Of a stretch of 42,465 bases of DNA, positions 32,612 to 40,385 are shown in pieces. Numbering within the stretch: the stretch's first letter is position 1; every line of letters begins with the position of its first letter. Source of the stretch: Elusimicrobiota bacterium (lineage in GTDB: Bacteria; Elusimicrobiota; Elusimicrobia; UBA1565; UBA9628). The notes under the pieces were generated by a model. The model did not search any database, was not told where the DNA came from, and was given only the letters and a program-made list of their open reading frames with translations. The translations under genes and the position numbers were made by a program. The stretch spans positions 1-42,465 of the forward strand of contig JACRDS010000160.1 of the NCBI GenBank assembly GCA_016212825.1. Reading direction: 5' to 3'.

Positions 32612-32748
32612 ACGACCAGGATGATCGACCCCGCGCGATTCCGCGCATCGGTGCGCACTTCCAAGCAGGGCGTCCGTCGAGAATCATCCTCAACCTTGTC
32701 CTGCCCTGGCTGTTTTGTTGCTTGATTTGGATAATTCATATCGGTAAC
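32612..32748 (+). promoter_or_regulatory. Intergenic region before the 19-haem gene
   Basis: 137 bp without a gene. TTGAT-TTGG-ATAAT at 32722-32735 is a one-sided match to an Fnr box (TTGAT-N4-ATCAA), and its GATAAT end could equally be a -10 element. AGGATGAT (32618-32625) and ATCATCCT (32683-32690) form an 8-bp inverted repeat 57 bases apart. The ribosome-binding site before the ATG at 32749 is weak (ATCGGTAAC). Confidence 0.35.
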
Positions 32749-35499
32749 ATGATGACGCGATATCGGATCCTGCACCCGAGGAACATCCTGGTCCTGGCAG
32801 CCCTGCTGCTGTGCCTCCCGGCCGCGGTCCCGGCCGAAGATGATTCCTGCCTGGGCTGCCACGCCGACCGCGCCAGCGGCGCGCCCGAGATGCCGGTCTC
32901 CAAGTTCCAGACCTCGGTGCACAAGTCCCTCGGCTGCGCGGCCTGCCACCAGGATAAGGACGGCTACCCGCACGAGCCCAAGGGCCGGCCGGTCTCCTGC
33001 GGCGGCTGCCACGCCGAGGCTCAGAAGCTCTTCGAAGACAGCCTCCACGGCAAGGCCCTGGCCCGGGGCGACGCCCTGGCTCCGCGCTGCCAGAACTGCC
33101 ACGGCAGCCACGACATCATCCCGGTACAGGGCGCGGGCTCCGCGGTCTCCCCCGTGAGGGTCCCCTTCGTCTGCGGCTCCTGCCACAGCGAAGGGTCGCG
33201 GGTCCAGAAGCAGAGGAACATCCACCAGAAGAACATCCTGGAGAACTACTCCGAGAGCTTCCACGCCGAGGGCCTGCTCAAGAAGGGCCTGAGCGTGGCC
33301 GCCACCTGCACCTCCTGCCACGGCAGCCACCGCATACTCCCGCACACCGACCCCCGCTCCACCATCGCCCGCGGCAACATCGCCCAGACCTGCCAGCGCT
33401 GCCACACCCTCATCGAGGAGCAGCACCGCAAGATCATCGCCGGCAGGCTCTGGGAGCAGTCCCCCCACATGATCCCGGTCTGCGTGGACTGCCACCAGCC
33501 GCACAAGGCGCGCAAGGTCTTCTACGACCAGGGCATGGCCGACGCGGACTGCCTGCGCTGCCACGGCCGGGCCGGCCTCAGGGCCAAGGACGGCCGCGCC
33601 ATGGGCGTGGACGCGGCCCAGGCGCGGGGCTCCGTCCACGCCAAGGTCGCCTGCGCCCAGTGCCACGCCGGCGCCACGCCCTCCCGCCACCGCCCCTGCG
33701 AGACGGTGCGGCCGGTGGACTGCGCGGTCTGCCACAGCGGACAGGTCGAGCAGTACCGCTCCAGCGTGCACGGCAGCCTCTTCCAGAAGGGCGACCGCAA
33801 CGCCCCCACCTGCGCGGAATGCCACGGCAAGCACGGCATACTCGGCCGCAAGGACAGCCGCTCCGCCACCTACCCGACCAAGGTGCCCACGCTCTGCGCG
33901 CGCTGCCACCGCGAGGGCGAGAGGGCGGCGGTGCGCTACCAGGGCCCCGAGCATGAGATCACCAGCCGCTATGTGGAGAGCGTGCACGGCAAGGGCCTGC
34001 TCAAGAGCGGCCTGACGGTCACGGCCACCTGCACCTCCTGCCACACCGCGCACGGGGAGCTCCCGGCCTCGGACCCGCGCTCCACGGTGCACAAGGACAA
34101 CATCCCGGCGACGTGCTCGCAGTGCCACTTCGGCGTCTACGAGCAGTACGCGGCGAGCGTGCACTCCCCGGCCCTGGCCAAGCCCGGGCAGAAGGTCCCC
34201 GGCTGCAACGACTGCCACACCGCGCACACCATACGCCGCACGGACCAGGAAGGGTTCCGGCTGCAGGTCATGTCCCGCTGCGGCGGCTGCCACGAGAAGG
34301 TGACCCAGACCTATTTCGAGACGTACCACGGCAAGGTCTCCCAGCTCGGCTACGCCAAGACCGCCAAGTGCCACGACTGCCACGGCGCCCACGGCATCTT
34401 CCGCGTCGACGACCCGCGCTCGCACCTGAGCCGACAGAACATCGTGGAGACCTGCCGCAAGTGCCACCCGGGCGCCACGCGCCGTTTCGCGGGCTACCTG
34501 ACCCACGCCACGCACCACGACCCGGTCAAGTACCCCTTCATCTTCGGCACCTTCTGGATCATGACCAGCCTGCTGGTGGGCACCTTCGGCTTCTTCTGGC
34601 TCCACACCTTGCTCTGGCTGCCCCGGGCGCTGCAGCTGCGCCGCGAGCATCCCCCCCAGCCCTACGATCCGGCGCGGCCCCAATACGTCCGCTTCCCCCT
34701 GCTCTACCGCTGGCTGCACGGCCTGCTGATATTCTCCTTCATATCCCTGGCCGTCACCGGCATGACGCTGAAGTTCTCCTACACGCCCTGGGCCCAGGCC
34801 CTCTCGCGGCTGCTGGGGGGCTTCGAGAGCGCGGGCTTCATCCACCGCGCCGCCGCGGTGCTCATGTTCGCGCTCTTCTGCACGCACCTGTGGGACCTGC
34901 TCACGCGCAAGCGCCGGGAAGCGGGCTCCTGGAAGGAGCTGCTGCTGGGGCCCAACACCATGATCCCCACGCTCAAGGACCTCTCCGAGTTCCGGGAGAC
35001 CATCAAGTGGTACCTGGGGCGGGGCCCTCATCCGCGCTACGGCCGCTGGACCTACTGGGAGAAGTTCGACTACTTCGCGGTGTTCTGGGGCGTGACCATC
35101 ATCGGCTCCTCCGGGCTCATGCTCTGGCTGCCCGAGACCTTCACGCGGATACTGCCCGGCTGGCTCATCAACGTCGCCACCATCATCCACAGCGACGAGG
35201 CCCTGCTGGCCACGGGCTTCATCTTCACGGTGCATTTCTTCAACACCCACCTGCGCCCGGACAAGTTCCCCATGGACCTGGTCGTCTTCACCGGCCAGAT
35301 GCCCATGGAGGACATGCCCCGCGAGCGGCCGCAGGAGTACGAGGCGCTCAAGGCCGCCGGCCGGCTCCCCGAAAGGACCTCCGCGCCCCTGCCTCTCTAC
35401 CTGGTCAAGACCCTGCGCCTGCTGGCCTGGTGCGCGCTCAGCGCCGGATTCTGCATCATCATCGGGATCATCTATGCCATGCTCTTCACGTATCGGTAA
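32749..35499 (+). CDS. 19-haem cytochrome c fused to a b561-like membrane domain
   Basis: 916 residues. Signal peptide (LVLAALLLCLPAAVPA), then 19 CxxCH motifs over about 580 residues. Several repeats share the pattern 'SxHGKxL ... CxxCHGSH ... LPHTDPRST ... ATCxxCH', which points to duplication of a cytochrome module. From about residue 600 come four or five membrane helices (TSLLVGTFGFFWLHTLLWL, YRWLHGLLIFSFISLAVTG, FALFCTHLWDLL) with His placed to bind b haems, as in FdnI/HydC/b561-like domains. Such fusions resemble CbcL of Geobacter, a menaquinol oxidase with nine haems c (from memory), but this one has twice as many. The ATG at 32749 is followed by a second at 32752. Confidence 0.9.
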   Translation: MMTRYRILHPRNILVLAALLLCLPAAVPAEDDSCLGCHADRASGAPEMPVSKFQTSVHKSLGCAACHQDKDGYPHEPKGRPVSCGGCHAEAQKLFEDSLHGKALARGDALAPRCQNCHGSHDIIPVQGAGSAVSPVRVPFVCGSCHSEGSRVQKQRNIHQKNILENYSESFHAEGLLKKGLSVAATCTSCHGSHRILPHTDPRSTIARGNIAQTCQRCHTLIEEQHRKIIAGRLWEQSPHMIPVCVDCHQPHKARKVFYDQGMADADCLRCHGRAGLRAKDGRAMGVDAAQARGSVHAKVACAQCHAGATPSRHRPCETVRPVDCAVCHSGQVEQYRSSVHGSLFQKGDRNAPTCAECHGKHGILGRKDSRSATYPTKVPTLCARCHREGERAAVRYQGPEHEITSRYVESVHGKGLLKSGLTVTATCTSCHTAHGELPASDPRSTVHKDNIPATCSQCHFGVYEQYAASVHSPALAKPGQKVPGCNDCHTAHTIRRTDQEGFRLQVMSRCGGCHEKVTQTYFETYHGKVSQLGYAKTAKCHDCHGAHGIFRVDDPRSHLSRQNIVETCRKCHPGATRRFAGYLTHATHHDPVKYPFIFGTFWIMTSLLVGTFGFFWLHTLLWLPRALQLRREHPPQPYDPARPQYVRFPLLYRWLHGLLIFSFISLAVTGMTLKFSYTPWAQALSRLLGGFESAGFIHRAAAVLMFALFCTHLWDLLTRKRREAGSWKELLLGPNTMIPTLKDLSEFRETIKWYLGRGPHPRYGRWTYWEKFDYFAVFWGVTIIGSSGLMLWLPETFTRILPGWLINVATIIHSDEALLATGFIFTVHFFNTHLRPDKFPMDLVVFTGQMPMEDMPRERPQEYEALKAAGRLPERTSAPLPLYLVKTLRLLAWCALSAGFCIIIGIIYAMLFTYR

Positions 35500-37351
35500 C
35501 CTGCCGTCCGCGGTCCTGCTGCTGTGCCTGGCCGCCCCGGCCTGGGGTCAGGAGGAGGCCTGCTTAGGCTGCCACGACAACAAGGGCATGGCGGCCCAGG
35601 CCCCCCAAGTCGCGGCTTCCCGCTTCGCTTCGTCGGCGCACAAGGACCTGGGCTGCGCCGGCTGCCACCAGGGCAAGGATGAAGTGCCCCATCCCAAGAA
35701 GGCGCCGGCTGTCTCCTGCGCCGGCTGCCACGAGGATAGCTCCAAGGCGGTGCGCGCCTCGGACCACGGGCGCATGCTCCTCCAGACCCGCAAGGGCGCC
35801 GCCCTCTGCCTGGCCTGCCATGGTTCCCCCCACGAGCTGCGCAAGACCGCGGACCCGGCGTCGGCGGTCAGCCGGGCCCGCATCCCCGAGACCTGCGATT
35901 CCTGCCACAAGAAGATGGACTTCAAGGGCAAGTTCGGGGTGGAGCCTTTCACGAGCTACGCGCAGACCGTGCACGGCAAGGCCCACCTCGCCGGACACAA
36001 CGGGAAGGCGGCGGTGTGCACGGACTGCCACGGCAGCCACAGTCTCGACTTCTCCAGCGACTCCCGCAGCCGCGCCAACCGGAACAACATCCCGAAGACC
36101 TGCGGCCGCTGCCACCCCGGCCCCCTGGCCCTCTACACCCGCTCCATCCACGGCCGCAAGGCCGCGGCCCGCGTCAAGGACGCCCCGGTCTGCACGGACT
36201 GCCACGGGGAGCACAACATCAAGGACCTGCGCGAGCCCGGCTCCATGGTCTATACCGGTTCCATCGTCAAGACTTGCAGCGCCTGCCACGGCTCGGAGAA
36301 GCTCATCGCCAAGTTCGGCATGCCCCTGGACCCGGCCAAGGCCTACCGGGACGGCTATCACGGCGTGGCCTTCACCGCGGGCAACCTGGCCGCGGCCAAC
36401 TGCGCCTCCTGCCACCACCACCACGACATCCTCCCTTCCGAAGACCCGAAGTCCTCGGTCCATCCCGGCAACCTCCAGAAGACCTGCGGGGCCTGCCACC
36501 CCCGCGCCGGGGACCTGGTCGGGATGGGCAAGGTCCACACCGCCATCACCGAAGCCGCGCGCGACCTGCCCGAGACGATCATGCGCCTGGTGCGCCAGGG
36601 CTATATCCTGCTCATCGTGCTCACCATCGGGGGCATGCTCGCGCACAACTTCCTGGACCACAAGCGCAAGCTGCTCCTGGGCCCCTCCCATCACGCCCAC
36701 GACCTGCAGTCCCTGCGCCTGAGCGTCAACGAGCGGGTCCAGCACCTGTTCCTGCTGGTCTCCTTCATCGGCCTGGCCTACACGGGCTTCTGCCACACCT
36801 ACCCGGAGTCCGTCTTCTCCCGCTACGTCTTCACGGGGGCTACGGGAGCGCACTGGCGCTCGGGCCTGCACCGCGTCTTCGCCCTGGTCCTCATGCTCCT
36901 GGCTTGCTACCATATGGCATGGCTGGCCGGCGCCAAGGAAGGACGCGGCGAATTCAAGGACATGTTCCCGCGCTGGCAGGATGTGCCGGATGTGCTGCAG
37001 CTGCAGCGGTACAATCTGACCCATCGCGGGGAGCCCCCGAAGTTCGGCCGCTTCAACTACATGGAGAAGGCCGAATACTGGGCCTTGGTCTGGGGCACCG
37101 GGGTGATGGTGGTCACGGGCTGCGTGGCTTGGTTCCGGGACATCTCCCTGCACGTGCTGCCCAAATGGTGCATCGACCTGTGCCTGCTCATCCACTTCAT
37201 GGAGGCCGTCCTGGCCTGCCTGGCCATCCTGGTCTGGCACTCCTACTGGACGGTCTTCGACGTCGATGTCTACCCCATGAACTGGGCCTGGATCACCGGG
37301 AAGTTCAAGCTCCCCTCGGCTCAGGTCCGCGATGACGAACAGCCCTCATAA
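35474..37351 (+). CDS. 11-haem cytochrome c fused to a b561-like membrane domain
   Basis: 625 residues, starting inside the end of the previous gene (26-bp overlap). Signal peptide (LPSAVLLLCLAAPAWG), then 11 CxxCH motifs (CLGCH to CGACH) over about 340 residues, with HGSHS, HGEHN and HHHHD providing further His. A membrane part from about residue 375 has helices with His in LAHNFLDHK, GLHRVFAL, ACYHMAWL and LLIHFMEAVL, suited to bind b haems. It is a shorter relative of the upstream 19-haem fusion, probably from gene duplication. It would link the quinone pool to periplasmic cytochromes. The stop overlaps the ResB gene start by 20 bases. Confidence 0.9.
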   Translation: MPCSSRIGNLPSAVLLLCLAAPAWGQEEACLGCHDNKGMAAQAPQVAASRFASSAHKDLGCAGCHQGKDEVPHPKKAPAVSCAGCHEDSSKAVRASDHGRMLLQTRKGAALCLACHGSPHELRKTADPASAVSRARIPETCDSCHKKMDFKGKFGVEPFTSYAQTVHGKAHLAGHNGKAAVCTDCHGSHSLDFSSDSRSRANRNNIPKTCGRCHPGPLALYTRSIHGRKAAARVKDAPVCTDCHGEHNIKDLREPGSMVYTGSIVKTCSACHGSEKLIAKFGMPLDPAKAYRDGYHGVAFTAGNLAAANCASCHHHHDILPSEDPKSSVHPGNLQKTCGACHPRAGDLVGMGKVHTAITEAARDLPETIMRLVRQGYILLIVLTIGGMLAHNFLDHKRKLLLGPSHHAHDLQSLRLSVNERVQHLFLLVSFIGLAYTGFCHTYPESVFSRYVFTGATGAHWRSGLHRVFALVLMLLACYHMAWLAGAKEGRGEFKDMFPRWQDVPDVLQLQRYNLTHRGEPPKFGRFNYMEKAEYWALVWGTGVMVVTGCVAWFRDISLHVLPKWCIDLCLLIHFMEAVLACLAILVWHSYWTVFDVDVYPMNWAWITGKFKLPSAQVRDDEQPS

Positions 37352-38393
37352 TAAGGAAAGCCTCTCACCGCAGCGCGGCGCCAAGCTGCTCGCCTCGCCG
37401 CGCCTGCTCTATTGGCTGCTGCCGGCCATCACGCTGCTGAGCGTGGCCGGGACCCTCATGCCGCAGGGCGAGCCGGCCGCCTGGTACGCGGAGCGCTTCG
37501 GGGCCTGGGCCGGGCTGGTGGCCCTCTGCCGGCTCGATGACATCTATCACTCCGGGCTGTTCACCTTCCTGCTGGGCCTGCTGGGCCTCAACCTGGCCCT
37601 GTGCACCTGGCAGCGCCAGATCCACAAGGGCGCGCGGCGGGACGTGCTCCTCACCCACATCTCCATCCTGACCATCCTGGCCGGCGGCATGGTCACCGGC
37701 ATCTGGGGCCAGCGCGGCAGCCTGCCCCTCGTCGTGGGAGAGACCAAGGACCATGTCGAGGGCAAGCCCGGCTTCAGCCTGCCCTTCGCGGTGAAGCTCG
37801 AGGACTTCCGCATCGAGTACCACGGCTCGGGCAGCCACCGCGTCACGCTCGCCTCGGCCCAGGAAGGGTGGAGCGAGACGGCCGAGATCCAGCCCGGCGG
37901 CTCCGTCCGGCTGCGCGGCGGCTCGGTGCAGGTCAGGGCCCTGGACTACTACCCGGACTTCGTCCTGGACGTCTCCGGCCCGGCCACCAAATCCCAGGCC
38001 CCGAACAACCCCGCCCTGCGCCTGGAGATCTCGGACTCCCAGGGCGCGGAGAAGCATTGGGCCTTCGCCAAGTTCCCGGACTTCCACGCCGACCCCAAGC
38101 ACCGCTACCAGGTGGCCTACGAGCCGGCCGAAGGCCGCATCAAGCAGTTCCGCAGCGAGGTCTCGCTCATCGAGAACGGCTTCATCGCGGCGCGCAGCGC
38201 CCTGCACGTGAACAAGCCCCTGCGCTGGAAGGGCTACACCCTCTACCAGGCCGGCTACGACCCGGAGAACCCGAGCTTCTCGAGCCTGCTGGTCAGCCGC
38301 GACCCGGGGGTGCCCGTGGTCTACGCGGGATTCTTGCTGCTCACGGCCGGCCTGGCCTGGACCTTCGTGCGCGGCATGAGGAGGCCTGCCTAG
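37332..38393 (+). CDS. resB: ResB-like cytochrome c biogenesis protein
   Basis: 353 residues. Two N-terminal membrane helices, then a third (DVLLTHISILTILAGGMVTG), a large periplasmic beta-rich part (about residues 135-310) and a C-terminal helix (VVYAGFLLLTAGLAWTFV). This is the ResB/Ccs1 layout. The protein works with CcsA/ResC in System II to attach haem to apocytochromes outside the inner membrane. Typical elements include SVAGTLMPQGE near the start and NKPLRWKGYTLYQAGYDP before the last helix. The ATG lies within the end of the 11-haem gene, and the next gene starts one base after its stop. Confidence 0.9.
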   Translation: MTNSPHNKESLSPQRGAKLLASPRLLYWLLPAITLLSVAGTLMPQGEPAAWYAERFGAWAGLVALCRLDDIYHSGLFTFLLGLLGLNLALCTWQRQIHKGARRDVLLTHISILTILAGGMVTGIWGQRGSLPLVVGETKDHVEGKPGFSLPFAVKLEDFRIEYHGSGSHRVTLASAQEGWSETAEIQPGGSVRLRGGSVQVRALDYYPDFVLDVSGPATKSQAPNNPALRLEISDSQGAEKHWAFAKFPDFHADPKHRYQVAYEPAEGRIKQFRSEVSLIENGFIAARSALHVNKPLRWKGYTLYQAGYDPENPSFSSLLVSRDPGVPVVYAGFLLLTAGLAWTFVRGMRRPA

Positions 38394-39188
38394 ATGGACG
38401 CCACGACCCTCAACCTGTGCTTCGCCGCCTACCTGGCGGCCCTGGCCTGCTACGCGGCGGCCCACGTCTCCGACCGCCCCCGGGCCCGCCAGGCCGGCCA
38501 CATCCTGCTGGCCGCGGCTTGGCTGCTGCAGACGGTCTTCCTGGCCCAGCGCTGGCGCGTCTCCGGGCACGCTCCCATGTCCAACCAGTTCGAATCCCTG
38601 GTGAGCATGGCCTGGGGCATCACGGCCTTGGCGGGCTGCCTCTGGCGCCTGGCGCCCGGCCGCTGGCTGGGCCCCGCCACCGCCGGGCTCAACCTGGTCC
38701 TGCTCGCGCTGTGCGCCCTGCTCGACAAGAGCGTGGCGCCCCTGGTGCCGGCCCTGCAGTCGAACTGGCTGCTCCTGCACGTGAGCGTCATCATGCTGGC
38801 CTATTCGGCCCTGGCCCTCTCCTTCCTGGCCTCCGCGGCGTATCTCCTGTCCCACCACCGGCGCCCGGCGGAGCAGACCGCGGCCCTGGACCTCTTCAAC
38901 GAGCGCGCCATGGGGCTGGGCTACCTGCTGCTGACCGCGGGCATCATCCTGGGCGCGGTCTGGGCCAACGAGGCCTGGGGCACCTACTGGTCCTGGGACC
39001 CGAAGGAGACCTGGTCGCTGATCACCTGGCTGGTCTACACGGGCGCCATCCACCTGCGCCGCACGCACCGCTGGCACGGCCGCGCCATGGCCTGGTTCTC
39101 GGCGGCGGGATTCGCGGTGGTGCTCTTCACCTACTTCGGGGTCAACTACCTGATGAGCAGCCTGCACTCCTACGCGGGCTCCCGCTGA
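38394..39188 (+). CDS. ccsA: CcsA/ResC-like cytochrome c haem lyase subunit
   Basis: 264 residues with about eight membrane helices. The haem-handling WWD-type motif reads WGTYWSWDPKETWSLITWLVY, quoted here as WGTYWSWD and ETWSLITW, and is intact. Flanking His residues are in LLHVSVIML and THRWHGRAMAW. It exports haem and joins it to CxxCH cysteines with ResB. The ATG follows the ResB stop directly (TAGATG), so the pair is coupled. Its location inside a cluster with 68 haem sites makes a dedicated maturation pair likely, though it could also serve the whole cell. Confidence 0.93.
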   Translation: MDATTLNLCFAAYLAALACYAAAHVSDRPRARQAGHILLAAAWLLQTVFLAQRWRVSGHAPMSNQFESLVSMAWGITALAGCLWRLAPGRWLGPATAGLNLVLLALCALLDKSVAPLVPALQSNWLLLHVSVIMLAYSALALSFLASAAYLLSHHRRPAEQTAALDLFNERAMGLGYLLLTAGIILGAVWANEAWGTYWSWDPKETWSLITWLVYTGAIHLRRTHRWHGRAMAWFSAAGFAVVLFTYFGVNYLMSSLHSYAGSR

Positions 39189-39333
39189 GTTTGACGTCCG
39201 TTTGACCTTAGCTCCATAAATCCTCCTTAAATCCCTGCCGGACCGATCTGCTATTAATATTATCTATATACGCACCATGCTGGCTTAGACCCGACGGCGC
39301 AGCCTCCGCGCGCCTCAGGGCGTCGCATTCATA

Positions 39334-39395
39334 TCATTCATGAATGACAAGAATCATACTTGACCCATGACAATCATGTTATTGATTTTCATCAC
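39334..39395 (+). promoter_or_regulatory. Clustered Fnr-like dyads upstream of the MtrA/MtrB genes
   Basis: Within the 258-bp region between ccsA and the decahaem gene, four dyads occur in about 60 bp: TCATTCATGAATGA (39334-39347, perfect palindrome), ATGACAAGAATCAT (39344-39357, TGA-N6-TCA), CATGACAATCATG near 39366-39378, and TTGATTTTCATCAC (39382-39395). The last differs from the Fnr consensus TTGAT-N4-ATCAA at one base. The surrounding sequence is AT-rich for this genome. These are likely control sites for the regulators encoded upstream. The transcription start cannot be fixed by eye. Confidence 0.6.
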
Positions 39396-39446
39396 TTTCA
39401 GATAGAGTATGTGAGCTTTATGTCAGATCATACGGAGGATTCAACG

Positions 39447-40346
39447 ATGCGCAATCCCGCAAGCCGGATATTCCTTCTTGCCGCGATAGGTCTGCTGTCG
39501 GCGGCGAGCTTCTCGCGCGACGCGGAGACGGCCGCCGAGGTCGGCGCCGCGACCTGCGCGGGCTGCCACGAGAAGCAGGCCGCGTCCTTGAAGAGCACCG
39601 CCCACGGAGCGCGGCTCGAGAAGGTCAAGGGCGTCCCGTTCGAAAAATCCTGCGAGACCTGCCACGGCGCGGGCGGCGCCCACGCCGCGGGCGGGGACGC
39701 GGCCGCCATCTTCAACCCGGGCAAGGCGGCCGGAGAGAAGGCCTCGGAGACCTGCCTGACCTGCCACTCCAGCGACCGGAACCGCATGTTCTGGGAGGGG
39801 AGCGCTCACGCGGGCAAGGGCAACAGCTGCGTCTCCTGCCACAAGGTCCACGGCGGCAACGACCTGCTCCTCAAGAAGGCGGCCGAGAAAGATGTCTGCT
39901 TCTCCTGCCATCCGGACGTGAAAGCCGACATCGCCAAGCGCTCCAAGCACCCGCTGCGCGACTTCGCTTCCAAGACGGGCGCGGGCAAGATGACCTGCTC
40001 CTCATGCCACAACGCCCACGGCTCGCGCGGCGAGAAGCTCATCGCGGCGAAGTCCATCAACGACAAGTGCTACGAGTGCCACGCGGAGAAGCAGGCCCCC
40101 CTCCTCTGGGAGCATGCTCCGGTCAAGGAAGACTGCATGACCTGCCACTCGGCGCATGGGTCATCCAACAACAAGCTCCTGACCATGAAGGTGCCGCGCC
40201 TCTGCCAGTCCTGCCATATACAAGGCCGGCATCAGTCCGGGACTTTGGCCGCGAACTCCGCCTACGCGGTCGGGCGCTCCTGCCTGAACTGCCACATGAT
40301 GATCCACGGCTCGAACCACCCGTCGGGCACGGTCCTGCAGAGATAA
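39447..40346 (+). CDS. mtrA: DmsE/MtrA-type decahaem cytochrome c
   Basis: 299 residues. The start is fixed by GGAGG at 39434-39438, eight bases before the ATG; an in-frame ATG at 39360 lacks this and adds a non-signal-like leader. A signal peptide (MRNPASRIFLLAAIGLLSA) is followed by ten CxxCH motifs: CAGCH, CETCH, CLTCH, CVSCH, CFSCH, CSSCH, CYECH, CMTCH, CQSCH, CLNCH. GSAHAGKGNSC and HSAHGSSNNKLL are typical of the family. In Shewanella, MtrA sits inside the MtrB barrel and carries electrons through the outer membrane. Adjacent MtrB-like gene supports the same role. PioA is the name used in iron oxidisers. Confidence 0.93.
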   Translation: MRNPASRIFLLAAIGLLSAASFSRDAETAAEVGAATCAGCHEKQAASLKSTAHGARLEKVKGVPFEKSCETCHGAGGAHAAGGDAAAIFNPGKAAGEKASETCLTCHSSDRNRMFWEGSAHAGKGNSCVSCHKVHGGNDLLLKKAAEKDVCFSCHPDVKADIAKRSKHPLRDFASKTGAGKMTCSSCHNAHGSRGEKLIAAKSINDKCYECHAEKQAPLLWEHAPVKEDCMTCHSAHGSSNNKLLTMKVPRLCQSCHIQGRHQSGTLAANSAYAVGRSCLNCHMMIHGSNHPSGTVLQR

Positions 40347-40385
40347 GGGCTCCTTTCCCTGGGTATGACGACTCTAGGAGAACAT

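Noticed and set aside
32452-35250. Long antisense open frame across the 19-haem gene
   Set aside because: Composition mirrors the GC-rich cytochrome repeats; it lacks any motif, and the plus strand has 19 haem sites and a membrane domain.
39360-39446. Earlier in-frame start for the decahaem cytochrome
   Set aside because: The extra 29 residues are His/Asp-rich and not signal-like, and they overlap the Fnr-like sites. The ATG at 39447 has GGAGG at the right distance and begins a signal peptide.
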